A stretch of DNA of 64,000 bases from Flaviflagellibacter sp963786225 (GTDB lineage: Bacteria; Pseudomonadota; Alphaproteobacteria; Rhizobiales; Methylopilaceae): contig CAWAYQ010000028.1 in the NCBI GenBank assembly GCA_963786225.1, positions 186,001 to 250,000 of the forward strand, given 5' to 3'. The position numbers and the translations under genes are program-made. Numbering within the stretch: the first letter of the stretch is position 1; the number at the start of each line of letters is the position of its first letter. This document shows, one piece after another, positions 16,897-25,674 of this stretch. The notes beneath the pieces were generated by a model. The model saw only the letters and a program-made list of their open reading frames with translations, was not told the DNA's origin and searched no databases.

Positions 16897-18024
16897 TCAC
16901 ACGCGGAGCCACCCGCGGATGACGTGCGTCATTGGCTTCTCGGCAAACCGGCAGACGAAAAGGGCAAGGATCACCGCCGCGAGCACCGCCGAGATGACGA
17001 ACACCTCAAGGCCCAACGCCGTCGCCAACCCGCTATAGGCAAACAGCTCGCGCAGCGCGCGGATGGCAAAGGGATGCACGAGGTAGAGCGAGTAAGAGGC
17101 ATCGCCCAGCGCGGCCACGGAAAGTTCCACAGCGGGCCATGCCGGTGAGACAGGACCAAGGACTGCGGCTGCGACCAGCATCGCCGCGGGTACCCCATAG
17201 GCGATGACCTGCGGCAGCACGAGGGCTCCGTCCGGCCTGGCGAGGTCGAAGTGCAGGAGCAGCACTGCGATGGCCATGAGCCCGAGGCGCCCTATCGGCG
17301 GAAGCAAGCAGCCTTTTTTCGCCAGCAAAGCGAGTGCCATTCCGAAAGCGAACTCGAGCACGATCGGCTCGCTCCAGAACGCGATCGGCACCGGCATGGT
17401 TTGCGAGAAGCGCCCGAACGCTACGAGGCCCAAAAGCACGGCCGTGACGGCCAAAATAGCCCTTTGAGGCTGCAGCAGCAGCGCGCTCGCAAAAACACCG
17501 TAGAAGAACATTTCATAGTTAAGCGTCCAGCCGAGCGAATAAACCGGATGGACCACGCCGTTCGGCAGCGGGTGGGGAATGAACAGATACGATGTCAGTA
17601 TCTCAACCAGGCTCGGCGCATCCCGATTGAGCGCCGCTGGAATCAGTTGCCCGATGACGAGGTAGACGGTAACGACGGCCCAATAAATCGGTACGACCCG
17701 TGCGATCCGGCGGGCGAGGAAGACACGTGGGCCATCGACGGTCGCGAAAAGGTTCCGCGACGTATGGACCATGATGAAGCCGGAGATGACGAAGAACACG
17801 TCCACACCCGCCGGCCAGGGCAGGAGATCACTGTGCTGATAGGCGAGGCCGAAGCGGGCGGCCAGTGACTCGGCATCGTATTGCGCATGGTAGAGAACGA
17901 CCGCCAGCGCAGCAAAGGCCCGAAGGCCATGGACCAGGATCAGCTTGGACGATGCCTGCCGGTCTGGGCGCGGAAGGCTCCATTTGTCTCCGGTAGCCGC
18001 TGGCGCCCGAAAAAATGCTGTCAT
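16897..18024 (-). CDS. Acyltransferase 3 family membrane protein (OafA/ExoZ-like)
   Basis: A protein of about 375 residues starting at the ATG at 18024; an in-frame start further upstream at 18084 is less likely. Acyltransferase-3 features are SKLILVHGLRAFAALAVVLYH near the N-terminus (the His is catalytic in the family), GVDVFFVISGFIM, and about ten membrane spans ending in ICR-type basic loops. Such enzymes O-acetylate or otherwise acylate exopolysaccharide or O-antigen sugars at the inner membrane. It is transcribed alone on the minus strand from a region carrying the third copy of the promoter motif. Confidence 0.9.
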   Translation of the reverse strand: MTAFFRAPAATGDKWSLPRPDRQASSKLILVHGLRAFAALAVVLYHAQYDAESLAARFGLAYQHSDLLPWPAGVDVFFVISGFIMVHTSRNLFATVDGPRVFLARRIARVVPIYWAVVTVYLVIGQLIPAALNRDAPSLVEILTSYLFIPHPLPNGVVHPVYSLGWTLNYEMFFYGVFASALLLQPQRAILAVTAVLLGLVAFGRFSQTMPVPIAFWSEPIVLEFAFGMALALLAKKGCLLPPIGRLGLMAIAVLLLHFDLARPDGALVLPQVIAYGVPAAMLVAAAVLGPVSPAWPAVELSVAALGDASYSLYLVHPFAIRALRELFAYSGLATALGLEVFVISAVLAAVILALFVCRFAEKPMTHVIRGWLRV

Positions 18025-18149
18025 GTCGTCGTTCTCGCACCATGCCGCAGGCGGAGAGCTGAACGACAATGCTCTCGACGGCATCTACGTCGGCAGGCGT
18101 CTCCTCAGGCTTCCTCTTGCTCCCGAGCTTACCCTCGCGCCTCGGCGCA

Positions 18150-18230
18150 CCCGCATGGCTAACCGGTGTTATGACTAGAAAGCGTGGGGAGCGCGCGCCT
18201 CCGAATGGGCGCTACCTACGAGTGGGTAGC
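18150..18230 (-). promoter_or_regulatory. Promoter motif copy 3 with NarL-type inverted repeat, site 3
   Basis: On the minus strand, CTAGTCATAACACC (18178-18165) followed by GGTTAGCCATGC matches the promoter core of cassette copies 1 and 2, where CTGGTCATAACAC precedes a GTTTA-type block. A 16-base inverted repeat, TACCTACGAGTGGGTA (18213-18228 on the plus strand), lies 34 bases further upstream inside a longer CGCTACC/GGTAGCG palindrome. The rest of the leader has diverged. The region lies between the divergent acyltransferase and beta-propeller genes and could serve both. Confidence 0.6.
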
Positions 18231-18358
18231 GTCGATCCGCCTCATCAGCAAAGCCGCATGGCTGCAACCAGGATAGCGACCACGACGCGAGAAGAGTTCG
18301 ATCGCCCGAACGGCGAGCGGGTTCTTGGACCTGTGAACGAGCCAAAGTGAGGAGTCCC

Positions 18359-19609
18359 GTGAGCAAACTTCTTTCATTGATCTCAGAGGGAGTTTTTGGC
18401 GCGGCTTTGCTGCTGGTCGCCTTGGGCTGCAAAGCGTCGGCTGCTGACCGACTGGCAAATGCGTCCGTCTTGGTCGCGCCATCGATGGATCGTCCGGCCT
18501 ATCGTCAACCGGTTACGGACCCGATGCTGGGCACAATTTTCACCCGGGTAACGGATCCGGGCGGGCGTATGGCGGCCGGCATTTTCTGCGGCCAGAAGTT
18601 TTGCAGGCACCGGTATTCCAGCGTGCAGGCCTGGAATGCCGACCAGACGCTGCTGGCGATCTCCAAGGGCTGCAACGGGTTCTGCTTTCTGGATGGTCAG
18701 ACCTACGCGCCCGTTTTTCATCGTGCTGTGGATGACGATTGCAAGTGGCACCCGACGGATCCGGCGCTCCTGATCTGTGTGCGCCCCGGCCAAGTTTACG
18801 CCTGGGAGCCCCGAACCAACGCCAGAACCGTCGTCTACGCGCCAAAGGATTATACCAACATCCAGTTCGGTCCGTACAAGGGTAATCTATCCAGTGACGG
18901 CAATCGGCTGGTGCTGCGCGCCACCAACCGCGCAGGCGCGCTGGTCGCCTTCGCCTATGACATGGTGGAACGAAGAAAGTATCCGGACATCGAGCTCGCC
19001 GCGCTGCCAGGGCTCAATGATTACTGCGGTATCTCGCCGAGCGGGCGATATATCGCCTGTTTGAGCACGAGGGACGATCGGATCGACGTCGCGTATATTC
19101 TGACCGTAGACGGCAAATTGGTGCAGAGCTGGACGGAACATCATCGTCCGGGACATGGTGATATGACGGTCGATGCCGACGGCAGCGACGTCTATGTGGG
19201 CATCAGCAAGTCTGATCCCGACCAATGGCACATCATCAAACGCAGGCTGTCAGACGGCGTGGTCACCGACCTGGCGCCCTCCGGCTATGGCGCGCATGCC
19301 TCGACGCGCAACATCAACCGGCCAGGCTGGGTTTTTGTGAGCTATGAAGGCACCTATGACAAGATCGCCGGCAGCGTCGGCAGAGCGCCATTTTATCAGG
19401 AGGTCATCGCGCTCCGCATCGACGGAAGCGGCGAAATTCGACGCATCGCCCAGACGCGCAACATTCTGGGAGACTACATCAGTGAGACGCACGCCTCGCC
19501 ATCTCCGGATGGATCGCAAGTGATCTGGTCCAGCAACTGGGGCACCGCCGGCGGACCCGTCGCGGACTACGTCTCCCGCGTGTCCTGGTCGGGAGTGACC
19601 GGAAACTAA
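18359..19609 (+). CDS. Secreted beta-propeller-like protein of the polysaccharide locus
   Basis: The GTG at 18359 follows GAGGAG closely and begins a signal peptide (LLSLISEGVFGAALLLVALG), giving 416 residues; a GTG at 18347 is an alternative start. The mature part has repeated blade-like units with conserved aromatic and Asp positions, such as QAWNADQTLLAISKG, CKWHPTDPALLI, GISPSGRYIACLS and ASPSPDGSQVIWSSN, as in TolB/WD40-like and oligogalacturonate-lyase-type propellers. I do not recognise catalytic residues with certainty. By position it may bind or cleave the exported polysaccharide in the periplasm. Confidence 0.72.
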   Translation: MSKLLSLISEGVFGAALLLVALGCKASAADRLANASVLVAPSMDRPAYRQPVTDPMLGTIFTRVTDPGGRMAAGIFCGQKFCRHRYSSVQAWNADQTLLAISKGCNGFCFLDGQTYAPVFHRAVDDDCKWHPTDPALLICVRPGQVYAWEPRTNARTVVYAPKDYTNIQFGPYKGNLSSDGNRLVLRATNRAGALVAFAYDMVERRKYPDIELAALPGLNDYCGISPSGRYIACLSTRDDRIDVAYILTVDGKLVQSWTEHHRPGHGDMTVDADGSDVYVGISKSDPDQWHIIKRRLSDGVVTDLAPSGYGAHASTRNINRPGWVFVSYEGTYDKIAGSVGRAPFYQEVIALRIDGSGEIRRIAQTRNILGDYISETHASPSPDGSQVIWSSNWGTAGGPVADYVSRVSWSGVTGN

Positions 19610-19630
19610 AACTGCGATGGCTGAACCGGA

Positions 19631-19649
19631 CAGGACCGAGGGGGTCCTG
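19631..19649. terminator. Hairpin between convergent genes
   Basis: CAGGACC-GAGGG-GGTCCTG is a perfect seven-pair stem, nested in a weaker outer CTGCG/CGCAG pairing and followed by TCGGTTTT on the plus strand. It lies between the convergent beta-propeller and FemAB genes and probably ends at least the plus-strand transcript. Confidence 0.6.
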
Positions 19650-19688
19650 CAGCGCAGTCGGTTTTCGCCATACGGCCGAGCAGGAAAC

Positions 19689-20738
19689 TCAGGGAATATT
19701 CCGGACAATCCACGGTCCTAGCCGGTTCGCGAGCGCCACCGGCATTCTCTTCCAGCAGCGAACCGCGAGAGCATATTTCGGATTGCTGGGGCTCAACTCC
19801 GGCAGCGCGGTTCCGGACGCCAGCCAGTAGTACCAGAACAACGGGCGCACCTCGGGATTCCATTGCATCTTGAAGCGATAGGTTCCTGAATCGATCGAAC
19901 AGCGGCCGAGGTCCAGTTCGCGCGCGCCGCCGCTGCATGCCCACTCGATTGCATTCCAGTAAAGAAACTCGTTCACCTGATGGGAGGCCTGCGAGTAGTC
20001 GGAGCAAATCCACGGCAGTTCGATCCTCTCACCGCGACGAAGCGCGATCGCGCCCGCAACTGCACGCCCCTGGAGGCGTACGAGCAGGATCACCGCGTCC
20101 TTCGCCGATCGGAGGATATTTTGAAAGAAGGCCGGGCTGTAAACTGGTGTTCCAAGATCCCGCATGTTGAGGCCGAACACGCGGTAGAAGTCGCCGAGCG
20201 CCTCGCTGCCTTCCACCGAGAATACGGCCCCGGATTTGGCGGCCTTTCGTATCTTACCGCGCAGGCGCGAACTCAAGTCAGACCAAATCTTCTCTTGATT
20301 TGCACTGAGATTGACAACGAGCGCGGCCTTATGTTGCCGCAGGGTCCACCCCGCCTCTGTCAGGTTCGCCGCCGCGCCCGGTTGCCGGAGCTCGATGTGG
20401 CGCGCCCCTCTCTTCGCGGCGAGGTCCGCTGCAGCGGTTGCCAGCGCCGCCTCGCATTCCGGCGTGTCGGCCAGGATGCCGCCAGAGTCCAGGAAGGGCA
20501 GCGATACGAAGAAGTGTCCGAACAACGGACTTTGCATCTCGACAATCGGAAGGACTCCGCGCACGCGACCGCTGTCCCGCGCCATCAAGTACCAGCTTCG
20601 ATGGCCAAACGTGCGCTGCGAAATCTCCCGCCATTCAAGCGCGAGATACTGGGAAGCGCCTGGAACGCTGTCGACATAGGCCTGCCACTCGTCTTCACGC
20701 CCCGTTTGCGAAAGGTCGACAACCTCGAAGTGCTGCAT
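19689..20738 (-). CDS. FemAB-family protein (PEP-CTERM/XrtA-associated type)
   Basis: The ATG at 20738 follows GGGAGCGG and gives 349 residues. The fold is a double GNAT domain of the FemAB class: DEWQAYVDSVPGASQYLALE and WREISQRTFGHRSWYLMARD in the first half, then LRGKIRKAAKSGA and LDLGRCSIDSGTYRFKMQWN in the second. The latter segment is typical of the FemAB-like proteins found in exosortase/PEP-CTERM polysaccharide loci. They are thought to transfer an aminoacyl or acyl group, but the substrate is unknown. It is divergent from the polysaccharide deacetylase gene. Confidence 0.85.
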   Translation of the reverse strand: MQHFEVVDLSQTGREDEWQAYVDSVPGASQYLALEWREISQRTFGHRSWYLMARDSGRVRGVLPIVEMQSPLFGHFFVSLPFLDSGGILADTPECEAALATAAADLAAKRGARHIELRQPGAAANLTEAGWTLRQHKAALVVNLSANQEKIWSDLSSRLRGKIRKAAKSGAVFSVEGSEALGDFYRVFGLNMRDLGTPVYSPAFFQNILRSAKDAVILLVRLQGRAVAGAIALRRGERIELPWICSDYSQASHQVNEFLYWNAIEWACSGGARELDLGRCSIDSGTYRFKMQWNPEVRPLFWYYWLASGTALPELSPSNPKYALAVRCWKRMPVALANRLGPWIVRNIP

Positions 20739-20842
20739 CGTAGATCGCCGCTCCCGGTCGCGAAGCCAGTTAGCCCGCCGCATCGGGGAACATGATGCGC
20801 CGGTTTCCGCCTTGGACGAAGCGCATCAAGGTGGAAGCCGCA

Positions 20843-20858
20843 TACCCACCGCAGGGTA
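20843..20858. promoter_or_regulatory. NarL-type 7-2-7 inverted repeat, site 4
   Basis: TACCCACCGCAGGGTA is a 16-base site with perfect TACCC/GGGTA ends, in the divergent region between the FemAB and deacetylase genes. Forty bases downstream on the plus strand is TACTGATAAC (20899-20908), a partial match to the TACTGGTCATAAC promoter core. Confidence 0.5.
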
Positions 20859-20945
20859 TACCTCCCTTAGACGCTCAGGTGCCTTTTGCCCGCCGTGGTA
20901 CTGATAACTCTGCGTTCTGCATCAAGACGTTGGGTGGGCGGATCT

Positions 20946-21887
20946 ATGAAAGAGGCTCCGGCGGTTGATCGCTCGACTTGTCCGCCTGGCGTTGGCAGGT
21001 CCGGCATCGGCCGAACCGGCGTTGCCAGGGCCGCGCTCTCCATCGACGTTGAGGACTGGTTCCATGCCGCCAACCTGGCAGGCGTAGTACCACGGCAGGC
21101 ATGGGACGATTGCGAGCTGCGGGTGGAACGCAACACCATGCGGATGTTGCAGATACTCGATGCATCCAACGCCCGTGCAACCTTCTTCGTGCTGGGCTGG
21201 GTGGCCGAGCGATGCCCAAAGCTCGTGCGCACGATCGCCGAAGCGGGTCATGAGGTGGCTAGTCATGGACACGGTCATCAGCTGGTCTATTCGCTCCAGC
21301 CAAGCGAGTTTCGCGCCGATGTCTCGCGCTCGAAGCAATACCTTGAAGACCTGCTTGGCATGCCGGTGCGCGGCTACCGCGCGCCATCCTTCTCCATAAC
21401 GGACTGGGCCATCCCGATCTTGCAGGAGCTAGGCTTCGATTACAACTCTTCGGTCGTACCGACGATTGCGCATGATCGGTATGGCAAGCTGACAGGGGTG
21501 GATGCGGGCAAACCGGTGGCTTTGCTGCGCGAGGGCTTCCATGAGGTCTGCATATCGTGCCTCCGGCTCGGCAAGCGCGGAATCCCGTGGGGCGGGGGCG
21601 GATATTTTCGGTTGGCTCCCTATGCGCTGTGGGTCCAGGGCATGCGCGCCATCCTGCGCTCCGGGCGACCTTACGTTTTTTACATCCATCCCTGGGAGAT
21701 CGACGCGGGCCAGCCGCGCATCCCCGGAATGAAGGCCAACGAAGCGTTTCGCCATCGCGTCAATCTTGGTCGGTGCGAGGAGCGATTCACCGCGCTTGCC
21801 GGCGCGTTCCCATGGACCACGATCCGCGATCTGATCGACGAAGGGTACGCGGATCGTGATGCGACGCCGCGACATGCGGCGAGTTGA
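20946..21887 (+). CDS. Polysaccharide deacetylase with DUF3473 (XrtA/PEP-CTERM-associated type)
   Basis: The likely start is the ATG at 20946, giving 313 residues. It is a carbohydrate esterase family 4 domain: ALSIDVEDWFH carries the first catalytic Asp pair, and EVASHGHGHQLVY the HxxxH metal site. GYRAPSFSI is the next motif. The C-terminal YIHPWEIDAGQPR is the DUF3473 signature typical of exosortase-type polysaccharide loci. It removes N-acetyl groups from a sugar polymer or precursor. The glycosyltransferase gene follows at once, so the two are probably co-transcribed. Confidence 0.9.
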   Translation: MKEAPAVDRSTCPPGVGRSGIGRTGVARAALSIDVEDWFHAANLAGVVPRQAWDDCELRVERNTMRMLQILDASNARATFFVLGWVAERCPKLVRTIAEAGHEVASHGHGHQLVYSLQPSEFRADVSRSKQYLEDLLGMPVRGYRAPSFSITDWAIPILQELGFDYNSSVVPTIAHDRYGKLTGVDAGKPVALLREGFHEVCISCLRLGKRGIPWGGGGYFRLAPYALWVQGMRAILRSGRPYVFYIHPWEIDAGQPRIPGMKANEAFRHRVNLGRCEERFTALAGAFPWTTIRDLIDEGYADRDATPRHAAS

Positions 21888-21900
21888 TGACGGAACGCGG

Positions 21901-23124
21901 ATGGCTGACATGACGGACGCTCACTCGAGACCGCACCTCCTCTGCATCGGAGGCGAGGACCATTATTTTCGGATACCGATGTTGCTGGCGCTGCAGGCCA
22001 AAGGCTTTCGCATAAGCGCCGCGGGCACCGGAGATTCCGCTCCGTTCGCGCGCGTCGGTCTGGACTATCATCGCTTCCATTTCGCCCGGTTCGTCGACCC
22101 GGTATCCGACTGGGCTGCGCTGGGAACCATTGCGAGGCTGATTGCCGAGCTGCGGCCGAACCTGGTCCAATGCTTCGACACAAAAATGAATGTGCTCGTT
22201 CCGTTGGCCGCGCGACGCTATCCGGATGTGCAGGTTATCAGCACCATCAACGGGCTCGGCTGGCTCTACTCATCGCGGTCTCCGTTGGCGCTGGCGCTAC
22301 GGCCGGTGTACCGCATACTGCAACGGGTCGCGGACCACTCTACAGCGGTGACGGTGTTCCAGAACGGAGACGATCGGGAATTTTTCCGGCGCCACCATAT
22401 GGTCGGCAAAAGCCGCGACTTGCTGATTCCCGGGTCCGGAATCGATATCGAAGGTTTTGATCAGGCTACCGCGAAGGCATCGTCACCTGCCGAACTGCGT
22501 GCCGAGCTCGGGCTGGGTGATGCCGAGGTTGTCCTTACGGTGACGCGCATGACGAGGCAGAAGGGAATTCCGACGCTGCTGCGGGCGGCGGCGCTGGTCC
22601 ACCGGCAGCGACCCGGCGTGCGTTTTCTCCTCGTCGGGCCGCGCGAAAAGGAGGGGGCATTCGCGGTGGCACAGGCCGAGATAGACCGCCACGTTCCGTA
22701 TGTGCTGGCCGTTGGTGCGCGCTCCGATGTGCCGGCCATACTCCGCATCGCCGATGTGTTTGCGTTCCCGACTGAACTGCGCGAAGGCATACCGAGGGTA
22801 TTGCTGGAAGCGGCGGCGGCCGGCCGTCCGATCGTGACCACAAGGATGCCGGGCTGTACCGACGTCATTCGTGACGGCTGGAACGGCTATCTCGTACCGC
22901 CACGTGCACCGCGCCTCCTGGCTGAAAAAATTATCAACCTGCTTGATGACCGGCGAACCGCGGAGGCCATGGGCGCGCGCGCTGCGACGTTCGTAAAGCA
23001 GGAGTTCACTCTCGGAATTGTGGTCGCCCGCTATGCGGCCGTATACGAGAAGTTGCTCAACCGTACCGATCCGAGCTCCCAGGCTTGGCCACGTCGATCG
23101 AGCGCTTCGTCAGACCGGCGATAA
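21901..23124 (+). CDS. Glycosyltransferase family 4 (GT-B)
   Basis: About 407 residues from the ATG at 21901; an ATG at 21910 is also possible. The N-terminal half carries the acceptor side (VGLDYHRFHFARFVDPVSDW and STINGLGWLYSSR). The C-terminal half has the donor-binding pattern LTVTRMTRQKGIPTLLRAAA, FAFPTELREGIPRVLLEAAA (the EX7E motif) and GRPIVTTRMPGCTDVI. This class adds hexoses or N-acetylhexosamines to lipid-linked intermediates at the cytoplasmic face. It follows the deacetylase gene by 13 bases and is convergent with the export-protein gene. Confidence 0.92.
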   Translation: MADMTDAHSRPHLLCIGGEDHYFRIPMLLALQAKGFRISAAGTGDSAPFARVGLDYHRFHFARFVDPVSDWAALGTIARLIAELRPNLVQCFDTKMNVLVPLAARRYPDVQVISTINGLGWLYSSRSPLALALRPVYRILQRVADHSTAVTVFQNGDDREFFRRHHMVGKSRDLLIPGSGIDIEGFDQATAKASSPAELRAELGLGDAEVVLTVTRMTRQKGIPTLLRAAALVHRQRPGVRFLLVGPREKEGAFAVAQAEIDRHVPYVLAVGARSDVPAILRIADVFAFPTELREGIPRVLLEAAAAGRPIVTTRMPGCTDVIRDGWNGYLVPPRAPRLLAEKIINLLDDRRTAEAMGARAATFVKQEFTLGIVVARYAAVYEKLLNRTDPSSQAWPRRSSASSDRR

Positions 23125-23165
23125 AGGGGTGGCCTCCGGTTCGTCATAAGCGCCATGACAGATCT

Positions 23166-24512
23166 CTATTCCGGCGGTCTCGCAACGTCCGCGATCGGAG
23201 TGCCGGGATCTGATCCGACCGTCGTCGCCGGAGCCTGCGTCCGCGCAGCGACGCCGGCGGCGGGCGACTGCATGTCCATTCCCGTCGCGTACTCCGACCG
23301 CAGGGCCACTTCGACCACGTCGCCCGGCTGGAGCTCGGAATCCTCATTCGCGACGATGCGTTCACGGCCCTTTTCGCCCATTCTGATGATCGAAACATCC
23401 GGCTTGAGTTCATGGCCGCGCGCGAGATGCGACTTTTGCCCCGCGTATTGCAGTTTCTCGCCAGTCCCCTGCAGCTTGACCTGAGTACGGTCGAGCTCCA
23501 TGCGTGCGTCCTGCAACTCCTGCAGCAGCCTGATCTTGCGCTGGTCATCGAGCCGTTCCAGCTGCCTTGCGTACTCGTCCTGCCGCTTCCTGACCTCCAT
23601 CAATTGCGCACCGGTCTGCAACTTCCGAGTTGACGACAGCAGCAGGGCCCGACGCGCCTCAATCACGCGAGGGCTCGGCATGGACCCCTTGCCGAACAGC
23701 TCCACCATCTTTTGCAGCTCCTCGATATCGGCCTGCGTCCCCTCTTCCTCCTTCGCCTCCTGCGCCGCGAGCACCCTGCCCTGCTCGTCCGCCTGCTTGA
23801 TGGACCGATTGAGATAAGATTTCTCGCGTTCATAGTCCGACTTTTCGGTTTTTAATTGGTCGGATTCGAGCCCGACGATTTCCGCAATTCTGGTTGAAGG
23901 GATGTTCGATGGCGTCAAGAACTCGGCGTCGAAAAGGTCCTTGCCATCCAATGCCGCCGTCAGCCGCAGAACCCGCGCTTCCGCTCTGGCGAGTTCCATC
24001 CAAAGCGACTGATATTCGCTCCTCAGCTCCGCCGCGAGAAGTACCGGGTTGTCCGTTCGTTGCCGCAGCAGGTCGTAGCCCCCGGACACAGCCACCAGCT
24101 GGCGTACGGTCATCAGCGGGCGGAAAGGCAGCTCACCCGGCTTCAATACGTCGCCATTGATATAGAGGGGCCTGTATTGCGCCACGCTGGCGGTAACCTC
24201 ATCGGCCTCTATCGCCACCGCGTATTCGCGTCCGTCCGACGACCGCTGCCTGATCACCTTGGTGGCCATCATGGCCTGGATTTTCGATTCCATCTCGAAG
24301 GGAAAAAGACCAGCCACCGACACGCTACCCAGCACCGGGAAAGAGATCCGGCCATCCGGCTTCACCGTCACTCGTCGCTGCAGTTCGGGGACTTTTGCGA
24401 CCAGGATCTCGATGACGTCTCCGACATCCACGCGATACTCGGCCGTTGCCGGACTGACCGAACTCATCATGGCCATCGCAAGGCCCGCCCCAACACCGCG
24501 GAGCTTCCTCAT
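23166..24512 (-). CDS. Polysaccharide export protein (OPX, ExoF-like)
   Basis: The ATG at 24512 follows GAGGAATC and starts a signal peptide (RGVGAGLAMAMMSSVSPATA), giving 448 residues; a longer frame runs up to 24635 into the regulator gene. Residues about 25-110 are the Poly_export domain (YRVDVGDVIEILVAKVPELQ). Then comes an SLBB-like segment around LYINGDVLKPGELPFRP, and a long coiled coil from about 190 to 350. There is no lipobox, as in rhizobial ExoF rather than Wza. It would form the periplasmic/outer-membrane export conduit. It lies 49 bases after the NarL-type regulator and is probably in one operon with it. Confidence 0.88.
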   Translation of the reverse strand: MRKLRGVGAGLAMAMMSSVSPATAEYRVDVGDVIEILVAKVPELQRRVTVKPDGRISFPVLGSVSVAGLFPFEMESKIQAMMATKVIRQRSSDGREYAVAIEADEVTASVAQYRPLYINGDVLKPGELPFRPLMTVRQLVAVSGGYDLLRQRTDNPVLLAAELRSEYQSLWMELARAEARVLRLTAALDGKDLFDAEFLTPSNIPSTRIAEIVGLESDQLKTEKSDYEREKSYLNRSIKQADEQGRVLAAQEAKEEEGTQADIEELQKMVELFGKGSMPSPRVIEARRALLLSSTRKLQTGAQLMEVRKRQDEYARQLERLDDQRKIRLLQELQDARMELDRTQVKLQGTGEKLQYAGQKSHLARGHELKPDVSIIRMGEKGRERIVANEDSELQPGDVVEVALRSEYATGMDMQSPAAGVAARTQAPATTVGSDPGTPIADVARPPE

Positions 24513-24561
24513 GTGAGATTCCTCGGACCCGAAACGGTCGCCCAGCCATCTCGCCAGCCCA

Positions 24562-25536
24562 TCAATGACTGTTCCGGTGAACGCCGTTCCGGGCCAGTAG
24601 ATCGAGGTTTGGCAACGCGACATGACTCGCTCCATTGGGTTTGCGCGCAGGCGACGATCCGTTGGTCAGGCCTGACGGCAAAACGTCAGCAACATCCAAA
24701 TCGGAAGGCGTTGCATTCGATAGGCTCGCCGCCGCGGACGGTTCGACATCCGTCGCCGGGAGAAATAGGCCGCTGTTCATCGCCCAGATCGCGGCTTGCG
24801 TGCGATTACGAACGCGGGTTCGGCGCAGGATTGCCTTGACGTGCACCTTCACGGTGGCCTCGGCAAGATTCATCTTGCGTGCGATGATTTTGTTAGAATC
24901 GCCCTCGATCAGGCAGATCAGAATGGATTTCTGCCTAGGCGACAGATGCGGCGCCCAACTACCGTTGCCCTGGGGCAACTCCTGCATCGCCGTGCCGTCG
25001 TCGGAGGAGATGTCGGAATCGTCATCGTCCAACCGATCTTTTTCGATGGGGTACTTTTCGACGCGATCCCGATCGCCGTGACCGATCCGGTGGCCGCGGT
25101 GGTGACCGTCCGGCCGGTCACTTGCATGATCGAAAATGGACGTCAACATTGCCGGCGGCAGAACGTTTTCGCCAAGCATCACCAGTTCAAGGGATTTGAT
25201 GAATGCTTCACACGTCGCGATCTGGACGAAATAAGCGTTCGCGCCGGCTCGGAATGCGGACACCATCTCGGAAAACTGATGCTGATGCGCCAGCACAACG
25301 ACCCGGCCCGCCGGACACTGTTTTTTGAAATATTCGATTTGTCCGATTGCAGCGCCGAAGTCATCGCCAACGTCGATGATCAGCAAAGTGGCATTCTCCT
25401 GCGTCAGCAAGCCAACCACATGATCGTCGACGCAGGCTCTCGATGCGACTACCTTAAACTCAGCTGTAGTGAGAACTCGGGCCACACCTTCCCTCAACAG
25501 GACATTTGACCCAACGAGAACGGTTCCGAAAACCAT
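24562..25536 (-). CDS. NarL/FixJ-type response regulator with degenerate receiver
   Basis: The frame opens at 25830, but the ATG at 25536 follows GAAGAGGGTG and gives 324 residues. The N-terminal 120 residues fold like a receiver, with Asp55 in LLIIDVGDDF as the possible phosphorylation site. The usual Thr/Ser strand reads VVVLAHQH and the conserved Lys is replaced in NAYFVQI, so the domain may not be phosphorylated normally. An acidic, His-rich linker leads to a LuxR_C helix-turn-helix at about residues 198-256 (LSPRQKSILICLIEGDSNKI, then NLAEATVKVHVKAILRRTRV). A 68-residue tail follows. It is the likely regulator of the polysaccharide locus. Confidence 0.88.
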   Translation of the reverse strand: MVFGTVLVGSNVLLREGVARVLTTAEFKVVASRACVDDHVVGLLTQENATLLIIDVGDDFGAAIGQIEYFKKQCPAGRVVVLAHQHQFSEMVSAFRAGANAYFVQIATCEAFIKSLELVMLGENVLPPAMLTSIFDHASDRPDGHHRGHRIGHGDRDRVEKYPIEKDRLDDDDSDISSDDGTAMQELPQGNGSWAPHLSPRQKSILICLIEGDSNKIIARKMNLAEATVKVHVKAILRRTRVRNRTQAAIWAMNSGLFLPATDVEPSAAASLSNATPSDLDVADVLPSGLTNGSSPARKPNGASHVALPNLDLLARNGVHRNSH

Positions 25537-25674
25537 GACACCCTCTTCCCAATAACGCGGGCCGGCATCTCGACAACAGGCCCAGAGTTTTTCCGGGCAT
25601 TTCAGTATTTCGGCAGATATTCGGGGTGGATAATGGTCGATCCACATCGGGCCGGGAACGTAACAAGGTCCTAC

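Noticed and set aside
20668..20680. Another TGTCGACA palindrome
   Set aside because: It lies inside the FemAB coding sequence and lacks the flanking CTG/CAG symmetry, so it is a chance SalI-type sequence.
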